A stretch of 61,594 bases of DNA, from NCBI RefSeq assembly GCF_042649045.1, contig NZ_JBHSEF010000025.1:1-61594 (forward strand), given 5' to 3'. The translations under genes were made by a program, and so were the position numbers. The notes beneath the pieces are model-generated. The model searched no databases, was not told where the DNA came from, and was given only the letters and a program-made list of their open reading frames with translations. How positions within the stretch are numbered: position 1 is the first letter of the stretch; each line of letters opens with the position of its first letter. Positions 51,469-60,073 of the stretch are shown here, one piece after another. This DNA comes from Chryseomicrobium palamuruense (GTDB taxonomy: Bacteria; Bacillota; Bacilli; Bacillales_A; Planococcaceae).

Positions 51469-52624
51469 TGTGATTTCTCCTAACCGGTGGTATGATGACA
51501 TATTTTAAGACTCTGAGTACTGCTTCTGTTTTATATGGTATCCATTTTAAAGTGTTTAATATGGCGTCATTTAAAGAACATGGACCTGGAAGAATAGGAA
51601 AGGCCGATAGCAGCCCTAATTCATCAAATTTTGAAGGTTTTAATTCTACTTCACCACACAATGCAATCACTGGGATATTGTATTTTTTCCCAACATCACT
51701 TACTCCTTTGATTACTTTACCTCCTAATGTTTGTGCATCCAATTTTCCTTCACCCGTAATTATAAGATCTGAATTTTTAACTATGTCTTCAAAGTTTAAA
51801 TATTCCATTACTATTTCAATACCTGATTTAACAGAAGCATTAAAAAAGGCCATAAGTGCTGCTCCAAGTCCTCCAGCAGCTCCACCACCCGTAAGTTCTT
51901 TTACGTTAATTCCTTGTTGTTTTTCTATAACCTCAGCATATCTATTTAAAGCAACGTCAAGAATTTGTATATCTGCAAGACTAGCGCCTTTTTGAGGACC
52001 AAAAACTTCACTAGCTCCATTTGGACCACATAATTTATTGGTAACATCACAAGCTATAGTAAAAGAACAATCCAGTAATCTTTTATCTAAACCACTACTA
52101 TCGTAATGCGAAAGATTAATTAAGTTTTCCCCACCATCACCAAGTTCGATTCCCTTAGAATTATAAAATTTGACCCCTAAAGCTTGGAGTAATCCCATGC
52201 CTCCATCATTTGTTGCACTGCCACCTAGACCGATGACAAATTTTTTGTAGCCCATATCTAAAGCGTGTCTAATTAACTCACCTGTTCCAAACGTACTGGT
52301 CATTAAAGGATTTTTTTCTTCTTCTGATAATAGTGTTAACCCTGAGGCTTGGGCCATTTCGATAATCACTGTCTCTTGATCACCTAGTATTCCGTAATCT
52401 GCCCTTATCTTTCGCATTAAGGGATCATGAACTTCGATGGAGATTGTCTTCCCTCTGGTTGAATAAACCATATTTTCTAAAGTTCCTTCACCTCCGTCGG
52501 CTAATGGGATTTCTCTAATACAAGCATGAGGATATACCCGAGTTACTCCTTCTGAGATTTTCTTTGTTATGTTTATTGCTGAAGCCGAGCCTTTAAATGA
52601 ATCTGGAGCTATAATAATATTCAC
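51458..52624 (-). CDS. glycerate kinase, GarK/GlxK family
   Basis: 388 aa. NIIIAPDSFKGSASA (residues 2-16), PLADGGEGT (about 44), GLGGSATNDGGMGLL-LGVKF (about 133) and ITGEGKLDAQT (about 290) are family signatures. It phosphorylates D-glycerate, in this class usually at C2. Start is GTG 52624, matching the family N-terminus; GTG 52636, directly after the dctM stop, is also in frame. It links the operon to lower glycolysis. Confidence 0.92.
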   Translation of the reverse strand: MNIIIAPDSFKGSASAINITKKISEGVTRVYPHACIREIPLADGGEGTLENMVYSTRGKTISIEVHDPLMRKIRADYGILGDQETVIIEMAQASGLTLLSEEEKNPLMTSTFGTGELIRHALDMGYKKFVIGLGGSATNDGGMGLLQALGVKFYNSKGIELGDGGENLINLSHYDSSGLDKRLLDCSFTIACDVTNKLCGPNGASEVFGPQKGASLADIQILDVALNRYAEVIEKQQGINVKELTGGGAAGGLGAALMAFFNASVKSGIEIVMEYLNFEDIVKNSDLIITGEGKLDAQTLGGKVIKGVSDVGKKYNIPVIALCGEVELKPSKFDELGLLSAFPILPGPCSLNDAILNTLKWIPYKTEAVLRVLKYVIIPPVRRNHNET

Positions 52625-52636
52625 TTTGTTACCCAC

Positions 52637-53953
52637 TCACTTTAAAATATTTGGTAGCCATAGAGAGATGCCTGGCAAATAAGATATAAGAATAATATCT
52701 ATTAATAAGACTACATAAAAAGGTAAAAGAGGCTTTATTATTTGTTCGATCCTTAAATTCGCCACCTGACAAGCTACGAAAAGGTTAACACCGATAGGTG
52801 GAGTAACCATTCCTACAGCCAAATTAACTATCATGATTATTCCGAAATGCACTGGATCAACACCAAATTGAATTGCTACTGGGGTTAATATAGGAGCCAT
52901 AATTACAATAGCAGCACCAGTTTCTAAAAACATACCAACGAGTAGTAAAAGTAAATTTACTAATATTAAAAAGATCACTGCGCTAGTAGAAACTGATAAG
53001 AACCACTCTGCTACTAAATCTGGAACTCTTTTTGCTGTTAATACCCAACCAAATAAACCAGCATTACCGATAATAAACATAATGATAGAGGTTGATAATA
53101 CTGAACTGCGCAAGACTTCCATTAGGTTTTTAATACTTAAAGTTCTGTAAATGACTAGGCCTATAAATAGAGCATAACCTACTGCTACAGCCGCAGCTTC
53201 AGTAGGAGTAAATATACCTCCGTATATACCCCCTAAAATTATTATGGGCATTAGAAGGGGCAAAATAGCACTCCTAAAAGCTTTAATTCTTCCACTTGTA
53301 CTCATCAATTCAGCTTCTTCTATGGCTTGATCAGATAATGGATCAAGGTTCGAATTCCCATACCCCTTGTATTTCGAAATGAAATATATCGTAACCATTA
53401 AAGAGAATGCAATCAGTATTCCCGGTCCTACTCCTGCCATAAATAATTCTCCGATGGAAATAGATGCTCCAGCTGAAAGAGCAAAGATAATCATAGGAAT
53501 CGATGGAGGTATGATTACACCAAGCTCACCCGATACGGCCTGCACCGAAGTAGAGAACGGTTTAGGAAAGCCACGCTTTATCATAGATGGTATAAGAATA
53601 CTACCAACGGCAGCTACTGTAGCAGCACTTGATCCTGATATTGCCGCAAAAAACATGGCAGTAACTACCGAAACTAAAGCTAATCCACCGGTTATCTTTC
53701 CTACTAAAGAATACGCAAAGTTAACTAATCTTTGAGAGATACCACTATACTCCATTAAACTGCCTGCTAGTATAAAGAATGGTATTGCCATTAAGGGGAA
53801 AGAGTTTAAAGTTGAAAATATTCGTTGCACTGCAACCTGGACAGAAATTCCATCATTAACCATTGTAATCATTGACGATAAGCCCATGGCAAAAGCTACT
53901 GGAAAGCCCAGAAAAAATAAAACTAGTAAACTAAGAAATAATAGGCCTATCAT
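52637..53953 (-). CDS. dctM: TRAP transporter large permease DctM
   Basis: 438 aa, about 12 hydrophobic segments spread over the whole length. GFPVAFAMGLSS near the start, IPFFILAGSLMEYSG, AISGSSAATVAAVGSI and VNLAVGMVTPPIGVNLF are typical of the DctM/SiaM large subunit. Sodium-driven uptake with DctQ and DctP. It overlaps dctQ by 23 bp; ATG 53953 follows AAAGGAGA. Confidence 0.95.
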   Translation of the reverse strand: MIGLLFLSLLVLFFLGFPVAFAMGLSSMITMVNDGISVQVAVQRIFSTLNSFPLMAIPFFILAGSLMEYSGISQRLVNFAYSLVGKITGGLALVSVVTAMFFAAISGSSAATVAAVGSILIPSMIKRGFPKPFSTSVQAVSGELGVIIPPSIPMIIFALSAGASISIGELFMAGVGPGILIAFSLMVTIYFISKYKGYGNSNLDPLSDQAIEEAELMSTSGRIKAFRSAILPLLMPIIILGGIYGGIFTPTEAAAVAVGYALFIGLVIYRTLSIKNLMEVLRSSVLSTSIIMFIIGNAGLFGWVLTAKRVPDLVAEWFLSVSTSAVIFLILVNLLLLLVGMFLETGAAIVIMAPILTPVAIQFGVDPVHFGIIMIVNLAVGMVTPPIGVNLFVACQVANLRIEQIIKPLLPFYVVLLIDIILISYLPGISLWLPNILK

Positions 53954-54443
53954 GGGTATCGTCTCCTTTAGAATCTTTAGAAATCAATTCGATAATTACA
54001 ACTAAACAATTAATTAATGAATAGAGAGCTCCTGCTGGAATAGCAGCATATGACAGGTTAACAGGTAAATCTAATGCACCTGAGGTTTGACCATGTAAAG
54101 ATTGCATAATTTCAATTCCATATTTAAGTAATAAAAACATATAGACAAAATTTAAGATGATAATAATGGTATTAAGAATTAGTTTTATCCCTTTAGGAAC
54201 AATATGTAAAACAGTCTCAACTGAAATCAATAATCCTTTTCTTAAAGCTATAGCGGTACCTAATAAGACTATCCATACCATTAAGCTCCTAATTATTTCT
54301 TCAGACCACGTTAATGGTGAATTTAAGATATATCTAGCAAAAACTTGATATAATGTAAGCAATGCAACAGCACCAAGTAATATTGCTAAAAAGTTAAATA
54401 TTATTTGGTTTATTTTGTCTGTGACTCTTACGAAATTTTTCAT
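53931..54443 (-). CDS. dctQ: TRAP transporter small permease DctQ
   Basis: 170 aa with four predicted TM helices (about residues 13-35, 47-67, 85-108, 125-148). YQVFARYILNSPLTWSEEI (about 29-47) is the DctQ signature. ATG 54443 follows AGGGGGAGCG. It is separated from dctP by two hairpins and is coupled to dctM. Confidence 0.92.
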   Translation of the reverse strand: MKNFVRVTDKINQIIFNFLAILLGAVALLTLYQVFARYILNSPLTWSEEIIRSLMVWIVLLGTAIALRKGLLISVETVLHIVPKGIKLILNTIIIILNFVYMFLLLKYGIEIMQSLHGQTSGALDLPVNLSYAAIPAGALYSLINCLVVIIELISKDSKGDDTHDRPIIS

Positions 54444-54468
54444 TCCCGCTCCCCCTATAAAACTTTTT

Positions 54469-54535
54469 ATCTTATGCGAAGGCTATAGGTAATATATAGC
54501 CTTCCCATAAGATAATGAAAGGGGCTTGCCCCTTT
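54469..54535 (-). other. two hairpins between dctP and dctQ
   Basis: On the minus strand a 9-bp stem GAAAGGGGC / GCCCCTTTC (54535-54517) is followed by a long stem of about 18 bp, ATCTTATGGGAAGGCTATA / TATAGCCTTCGCATAAGAT (54513-54469). No T tract follows. Such hairpins after a binding-protein gene usually stabilise its mRNA or reduce read-through. Confidence 0.7.
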
Positions 54536-54545
54536 CACTATCTAA

Positions 54546-55586
54546 TTACTTAGCATTTCTAATAGTTTCATAAATATCAGAAATCTCAGGGAAATTTTCT
54601 TCAACAAAACCTTCTAGTTTTGCTTGGAAAGCACTAATGTCTGGTTCAATTAAAGTCATTCCTGCATCTTGCAGGTTCTGTAAATATTCAGTATCTCCTT
54701 GAGTCACCTCATCATAAGCAAATTTCTTTGCTTCTCCAGAGGCAGCTGTTAATAATACCTCTTGTAGATCGGGACTTAAAGAATCGAACTTTTCTTGACT
54801 AATTGCTACCGCAATCGGTTCACGGACATGTTCTGTTTTAACTAGATAGTCCACTACCTCATTAAATTTAGAGTTGTAAATCAAAGAAAGTGGATTTTCT
54901 TGACCATCAATTACCCCTTGTTGAAGTGAAGTGAAAACTTCGCCGAATGCCATAGGAGTAGGAGCTGCTCCCAGTTGCTCAAATGATTTTACAAATACAG
55001 GACTATCAGGCACACGAATCTTTAAGCCAGCCATGTCTTCAGGAGTATGCACTTCCTTGTCAACGGTTAACCAACGTGCTCCTCGTGTCCAATAAGAGAT
55101 TACTTTATATCCTGATTCTTCAGCAATTTTATCTGAAATTTCTTGTCCTACTTCACCATCATAGACTTTATCGAAATGCTCTTGTGTATCAAATAAGAAT
55201 GGAACTGTAAAGATATTTGCCGTATCAGAAGCTCCGGAAAGTACACCTGCTCCACCAGCCCAGATATCTGCAGTACCAATTTTAAGACCCTCTAATAAAT
55301 CTTTGTCGGCTCCGAGAGTACTGTCACCATATATTTCGATTTTCAATTTACCGTCTGATAATTCTTCGACCTCTTCAGCAAATTTTTCAGCAGATTGTGT
55401 ATGAATTTCTGAACTTGGCCAAACATGGCCCAATTTTAATACTACTGCTTCCCCATTGGTATCATTAGATTGACCATCGTTTCCTTGATTATTAGCTGAC
55501 TGGTTGGAAGTATCATTAGATGAACATCCTACGGCAAAGACAGCTATTCCTACCAAACAAAGAAATAAAAATAATACTTTTTTCAA
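54546..55586 (-). CDS. dctP: TRAP transporter substrate-binding lipoprotein DctP
   Basis: 346 aa. A signal peptide with lipobox AVGC (Cys at about residue 21) is followed by an Asn/Ser/Gln-rich linker and the DctP fold. IRVPDSPVFVKSFEQLGAAPTPMAFGE and QQGVIDGQENP (about residues 200-240) carry the conserved Arg that holds a substrate carboxylate. TTG 55586, five bases after GGGGTGG, gives a normal signal peptide; GTG 55595 overlaps the ribosome binding site. The ligand is probably a carboxylate. Confidence 0.93.
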   Translation of the reverse strand: MKKVLFLFLCLVGIAVFAVGCSSNDTSNQSANNQGNDGQSNDTNGEAVVLKLGHVWPSSEIHTQSAEKFAEEVEELSDGKLKIEIYGDSTLGADKDLLEGLKIGTADIWAGGAGVLSGASDTANIFTVPFLFDTQEHFDKVYDGEVGQEISDKIAEESGYKVISYWTRGARWLTVDKEVHTPEDMAGLKIRVPDSPVFVKSFEQLGAAPTPMAFGEVFTSLQQGVIDGQENPLSLIYNSKFNEVVDYLVKTEHVREPIAVAISQEKFDSLSPDLQEVLLTAASGEAKKFAYDEVTQGDTEYLQNLQDAGMTLIEPDISAFQAKLEGFVEENFPEISDIYETIRNAK

Positions 55587-55634
55587 TTTCTCCACCCCTT
55601 ATTTATTTTTATTTAAAAGGAAATTTCTTACCTT

Positions 55635-57128
55635 TTAAAACTGGACATAAACCGCCTTTAATTCTGTAAAAAATTCCAAATTAGAATACCCTATTGAAAA
55701 TGCTCCAAATCCTGAACTTTTAGCTCCACCGAACGGTACATGGGCTGCACTTGCAGTGCCATGATTAATATGGACCATACCGACTTCTAATCCTTCTGCA
55801 TATTCGTATGCAATAGATAAATTACTTGAAAATAAAGATGATGCTAATCCATATTCACTGTCGTTCGCTATTTCTAAAGCATCTGAAATTGTAGGAACTT
55901 CAATTATTGAAAGAACAGGTCCAAATATTTCTTCTCTTGCTATTCTCATATCTGAAGTCACTTGATCAAATACAGCTGGGTTCATGTACGGTCCCTCAGA
56001 ATAGAATCCATCTGATAAGACCTCACCTCCGTATAACAATCTAGCTCCTTCTTTTTTACCAATCTCAATATACTTTTGAATACTTTCTAAGTGTTCAACA
56101 TTTACTAGAGGACCCATTGTGGCCGTCTCATCCCATGCAGGACCTACTTTGATTTTTTTCATTTCTCGAATTATTTCTTCAACTAATTGTTCTTTAATGT
56201 TCTCTAAAACAATTACTCTACTTATGGAAGTACATCGCTGTCCGCTAGTATTAAAAGCAGCACTCACTATCTGATTTGCAATGTTTGAGACTTTGTCTGC
56301 CTCAAGCACTATTGCAGGGTTTTTACCACCTAACTCTAACTGTGTTTTTATAAGTCGTTTAGCTGCGACGACATTTATATGTTTGCCCATTTCGGTGGAA
56401 CCTGTGAAACTGATGCCCTTAACCAATTTATGATTTATTAGCGGTTCTCCGACCTGACTCCCTGATCCAATAACCATATTAACTACACCATCAGGTAGCC
56501 CAGCTTGTTTTAATAAATCCATGATTCTTACTGAAGTCCATGGAGTTATAGAAGCTGGTTTATAAACAACCGTGCATCCATATGCTAGTGCTGGTGCAAT
56601 TTTTCTAATAGGAGTAACTGCAGGGAAATTCCAAGGTGCAATTGCTGCTATTACGCCAATTGGTTTTCTTATTGTTGAGGTCCACATCTTACTTTTCTCA
56701 CTCGGCAATGTCAGGCCTTGAGCACGAAGGGCTTCTCCTGCACAGAAGCGAACCTCTTTTACAGCGCGATATATCTCACCCTTTGACTCATTTATAATTT
56801 TCCCTTGTTCTGCTGAGAGCATAAACGAAAGTTCTTCAACATTTTTTTCCAATAGATTTGCAAATTTATAAAGAATTTCTGATCTAGTGGATGCCTCAGT
56901 ATTTGACCAAATGTTAAATGCTTTTTGCGCACTCAATACTGCATTTTCTACATCTGCTTCATTTGATTTTGGAAAATTACCTAGAAGTAATTCTTTGTTG
57001 GCTACTGCGTAAATGGGATATGTTTCTTTACTTAATGAATTTGACCATTGTCCATTGATAAAATTCCCGTAGTTTTCACCTGCGTTATTTTTTAACCAAG
57101 CAAGCATTTTGGATTCATTCTGAGTCAC
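55635..57128 (-). CDS. NAD(P)-dependent aldehyde dehydrogenase
   Basis: 497 aa. APWNFPAVTPIRKIAPALAY (about residues 148-167), the Glu in LELGGKNPAIVLE (about 258) and the catalytic Cys in SGQRCTSISR (about 290) are present. It is close to the succinate-semialdehyde/glycolaldehyde/lactaldehyde dehydrogenase group, but substrate cannot be fixed. Start GTG 57128, seven bases after AAGGAGG. A cre-like site overlaps the ribosome-binding region. Confidence 0.92.
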   Translation of the reverse strand: MTQNESKMLAWLKNNAGENYGNFINGQWSNSLSKETYPIYAVANKELLLGNFPKSNEADVENAVLSAQKAFNIWSNTEASTRSEILYKFANLLEKNVEELSFMLSAEQGKIINESKGEIYRAVKEVRFCAGEALRAQGLTLPSEKSKMWTSTIRKPIGVIAAIAPWNFPAVTPIRKIAPALAYGCTVVYKPASITPWTSVRIMDLLKQAGLPDGVVNMVIGSGSQVGEPLINHKLVKGISFTGSTEMGKHINVVAAKRLIKTQLELGGKNPAIVLEADKVSNIANQIVSAAFNTSGQRCTSISRVIVLENIKEQLVEEIIREMKKIKVGPAWDETATMGPLVNVEHLESIQKYIEIGKKEGARLLYGGEVLSDGFYSEGPYMNPAVFDQVTSDMRIAREEIFGPVLSIIEVPTISDALEIANDSEYGLASSLFSSNLSIAYEYAEGLEVGMVHINHGTASAAHVPFGGAKSSGFGAFSIGYSNLEFFTELKAVYVQF

Positions 57129-57148
57129 ATTATTTCCTCCTTATATGT

Positions 57149-57162
57149 TTAAAGCGCTTACA
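57149..57162 (-). promoter_or_regulatory. candidate CcpA cre site
   Basis: Minus strand TGTAAGCGCTTTAA compared with TGWAANCGNTNWCA: one mismatch. It sits at the 3' end of the iron alcohol dehydrogenase gene, in front of the aldehyde dehydrogenase, where bound CcpA could block elongation. Inference from motif only. Confidence 0.45.
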
Positions 57163-58318
57163 ACACTTCACGACATAGATTTTTTAAATCTTCAATAGTC
57201 GGCTTCACCGGATTTATTGGAACATTCCCAGATTCCATAGCTTCCTGAGCAATCATTTCAAGATGTTTTTCCTCGACTCCAAAATCTGAAAGCCTATAAT
57301 GAATACCAATATCTTCATTTAGTCTTTTTATGACCTTTACAGAACGCTCAGCTGCGTCTCTCTTAGATAAACCGTCTAAGTTCTCTCCGAATATCTTTGC
57401 AACTTCAATAAATTTATCGATATTACCAACAAGATTAAATTTCATAACACTCGGCAATAACATAGCGTTAACAACTCCATGAGGAATTTTGAAATGAGCT
57501 CCTAATGGAATTGCTAAAGCATGAGCAAGGCCGAGTCTGGTGGAGTTAAAAGCCATTGCTGCTATCGTACTCGCCATCAACATGTCAGCTCTCGCATCTA
57601 TGTTTTCACCTTGTTTAACGGCTATCACCAAACTGCTAGATATCAGTTTCATTGATTGAATTGATAGAGCTTCAGAAATTGGCTGGGTTGCCTTATTAAC
57701 ATAAGATTCTAGAGCATGAGTTAATGCATCCATACCTGTTGCTGCTGTAATGTGAGGAGGTAAAGAAAGAGTAAGATTAGGATCGCATACAGCCAACGTA
57801 GGACAAATATACATACTCCCAATACTTAATTTTGCTTTAGCTTCTTTATCTGATAGAACAGCAAATCTAGTTATTTCACTACCTGTGCCTGCAGTGGTTG
57901 GGACTGCAATTACAGGTGCACCTGAACTATTTACTTTATCCATACCGATATAATCGCGGATATTCCCTGGATGAGTAATCATAAGTCCTATTGCTTTTGC
58001 AGTGTCTAAGGCACTTCCTCCCCCAACGCCAATTACTAGGTCACAACTATTTTCTTTTGCCATCTTAATCCCTAAATCTACGGATTCAATACTTGCTTCA
58101 GTTCCAACATCTGTGAACACAGTAAATGGAATATTTGAATTCTTAATAGGATCGATTACCTGGTCTACGATACCCGCTTGCAACACACCGGGATCTCCAA
58201 CAATTAAAACATTTGTACCACCCAATTCATTAAGGAACTTTGGAAGGCTCTCAATTACTCCTATTCCAAATTCAATTTTTGTTGGAATTTCGTATCTAAA
58301 TCTATTACTCACTAACAT
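57158..58318 (-). CDS. iron-containing alcohol dehydrogenase
   Basis: 386 aa group III ADH. VVGVGGGSALDTAKA-type NAD motif (LVIGVGGGSALDTAKAIG, about residues 93-110), then the metal ligands in TGMDALTHALESY (about 195), LGLAHALAIPLGAHFKIPHG (about 258-277). The group includes 1,2-propanediol, 4-hydroxybutyrate and maleylacetate reductases. ATG 58318 follows AAGGAGG inside the preceding gene (14-bp overlap). Confidence 0.93.
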   Translation of the reverse strand: MLVSNRFRYEIPTKIEFGIGVIESLPKFLNELGGTNVLIVGDPGVLQAGIVDQVIDPIKNSNIPFTVFTDVGTEASIESVDLGIKMAKENSCDLVIGVGGGSALDTAKAIGLMITHPGNIRDYIGMDKVNSSGAPVIAVPTTAGTGSEITRFAVLSDKEAKAKLSIGSMYICPTLAVCDPNLTLSLPPHITAATGMDALTHALESYVNKATQPISEALSIQSMKLISSSLVIAVKQGENIDARADMLMASTIAAMAFNSTRLGLAHALAIPLGAHFKIPHGVVNAMLLPSVMKFNLVGNIDKFIEVAKIFGENLDGLSKRDAAERSVKVIKRLNEDIGIHYRLSDFGVEEKHLEMIAQEAMESGNVPINPVKPTIEDLKNLCREVL

Positions 58319-59399
58319 GCAAATTAACCTCCTTCGAATTTAAAAGTGCAGTATATAAATCTAAATCATAGCGTTGTCCAAGCTTAAACAAATCTGTTAC
58401 TACATTTATAGGAAGTTCGATTCCGGTTTCTTTCCTATCAAGAGCGCCTTTGAACTCAATTTCCCCTGGAATCATTATCTCCTCTACTCCTGGGGCTGTA
58501 GGTTCTCCTTTAAGTTCACTTATGTAAGTATCCATACGATTTTTAAAACTCTCAATAGGCATAAATTTATTAATATCAATTGCTAAAAAAAAGTGCCCAA
58601 CATTCTGTGGCTCTTCCCAATTTTCGTACATGTTATTGACATACTTACCAAACCCTGCACCTGTTAGAACTCCAGATAAAATATCAATAAACATTGAAAT
58701 CGCATATCCTTTTGGACCACCAACGGGTAAAACTGCCCCTTCTAATGCTAAATTTGCATCTGTAGTTGGATTTCCATATTTATCGAGAGCCCAGCCCGGA
58801 GGAATATCTTGTCCTTTTTGTGCAGCAACAATAATCTTCCCCCGTGCTACTACACTAGTAGCCATATCTAACAAAAAGGGCAATTGAGTGCCTGCGGGAA
58901 CGCCGATTGCTAAAGGGTTAGTTCCAATGAATGGCCGTATACCGCCGCTTGGTGGCATTGTTTGTGAAGCGTTAGATAAAACTAATAAAATCATATCTTG
59001 TTCGATTGCTTTTAATGCATAAAAAGCACCTGTCCCAAAATGGTTTGACCCTCTTACTCCAGCAATTGCAACTCCTCTTTTACGAGCTTTATCAATTACT
59101 CGATTAAGCGCTTGTATTCCAATGTAGGCACCAAAATTATTATTTCCATCAATTAATAATGTAGCGTCGTCTTCCTGTATAACCTCAACTTCTTTAGTAT
59201 GATTTATCATTTGAGCCTCTACCCTTTGATGGTAGATTAAAGTTCTTACGACTCCATGAGATTCAATCCCTCTTAGATCAGCTTGCACTAAAGATTCTGA
59301 GACGATTTTAGCGATTTCTGGACTTACACCAGTTCTAACAAAGAGCATCTCACAAAAATTCTGGAGCTTTTCCCAATCAAACCTTAGCGGTGATTCCAT
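58305..59399 (-). CDS. malate/L-lactate dehydrogenase (Ldh2) family oxidoreductase
   Basis: 364 aa. This NAD(P) family, unrelated to classical LDH, includes ComC, AllD and DlgD. ADLRGIESHGVVRT (about residues 40-53) carries the catalytic His, RGSNHFGTGAFYA (about 114-126), GTNPLAIGVPAG (about 158) and GGPKGYAISMFIDILSG (about 232) are family motifs. It would oxidise a 2-hydroxy acid or reduce a 2-oxo acid. ATG overlaps the preceding stop (TGATG). Confidence 0.93.
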   Translation of the reverse strand: MESPLRFDWEKLQNFCEMLFVRTGVSPEIAKIVSESLVQADLRGIESHGVVRTLIYHQRVEAQMINHTKEVEVIQEDDATLLIDGNNNFGAYIGIQALNRVIDKARKRGVAIAGVRGSNHFGTGAFYALKAIEQDMILLVLSNASQTMPPSGGIRPFIGTNPLAIGVPAGTQLPFLLDMATSVVARGKIIVAAQKGQDIPPGWALDKYGNPTTDANLALEGAVLPVGGPKGYAISMFIDILSGVLTGAGFGKYVNNMYENWEEPQNVGHFFLAIDINKFMPIESFKNRMDTYISELKGEPTAPGVEEIMIPGEIEFKGALDRKETGIELPINVVTDLFKLGQRYDLDLYTALLNSKEVNLHVSE

Positions 59400-60073
59400 C
59401 AGAATTCACAGCCTTTCTCTTCTAGTGTTTTGTCAATCCAACTTCTATCGATAGTGTCTTCCTCGATACTTTTGAAAATTTCTAATTCCAATGCTGCTTG
59501 TTTATTTGCCTTTTCCAATACTTCTTCAACAAGCTGATTAGGTATAGTTACTATCCCGTCTTCATCACCTACAATTAAATCTCCAGGATTAACTACCATT
59601 CCATCTAATTGAATTGGTACATTGATTTCTCCTGGTCCATCTTTATAAGGACCCCTATGAGTTACACCACAAGCGTAGATTGGAAAACTACTTTGTGAAA
59701 ATGCATTTACATCTCTAATGGAACCGTTGATAACTACACCGGTGATTCCTTTTTTCAAAGCGAGACGCAACATAATTTCACCAAACACTGCATTTGTCTT
59801 ATCTCCACCTGCATCTACTACCAATACATCTCCGGGTTCAGCCATATCCAATGCTTTATGAATCATTAAGTTATCACCAGGTCTAGTGCGTACAGTAATA
59901 GCCACTCCTAATAATTTCCCCTCTTTATGATAAGGGCGTAGTTTACTCCCTCCAGCAAACAGACGATTTAAGTTATCACTTATATGCGGAGTTACTACAT
60001 CTTTGTAAGCCCTTACAATATTCTTATCGATGTTAGATTTACGTTCCAATACTCTAAATCCTAAATTACTCAT
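59399..60073 (-). CDS. RraA-like / HMG-CHA aldolase family protein
   Basis: 224 aa. The conserved NGSIRDVNAF (about residues 117-126) carries the Arg-Asp pair of active 4-hydroxy-4-methyl-2-oxoglutarate-type pyruvate aldolases, and VVDAGGDKTNAVFGEIM (about 85-101) the upstream loop with the acidic residue. VGDEDGIVTIP (about 168) is also typical. A catabolic aldolase or decarboxylase role is more likely than RNase E inhibition in a Gram-positive. ATG overlaps the LacI gene by 8 bp. Confidence 0.85.
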   Translation of the reverse strand: MSNLGFRVLERKSNIDKNIVRAYKDVVTPHISDNLNRLFAGGSKLRPYHKEGKLLGVAITVRTRPGDNLMIHKALDMAEPGDVLVVDAGGDKTNAVFGEIMLRLALKKGITGVVINGSIRDVNAFSQSSFPIYACGVTHRGPYKDGPGEINVPIQLDGMVVNPGDLIVGDEDGIVTIPNQLVEEVLEKANKQAALELEIFKSIEEDTIDRSWIDKTLEEKGCEF

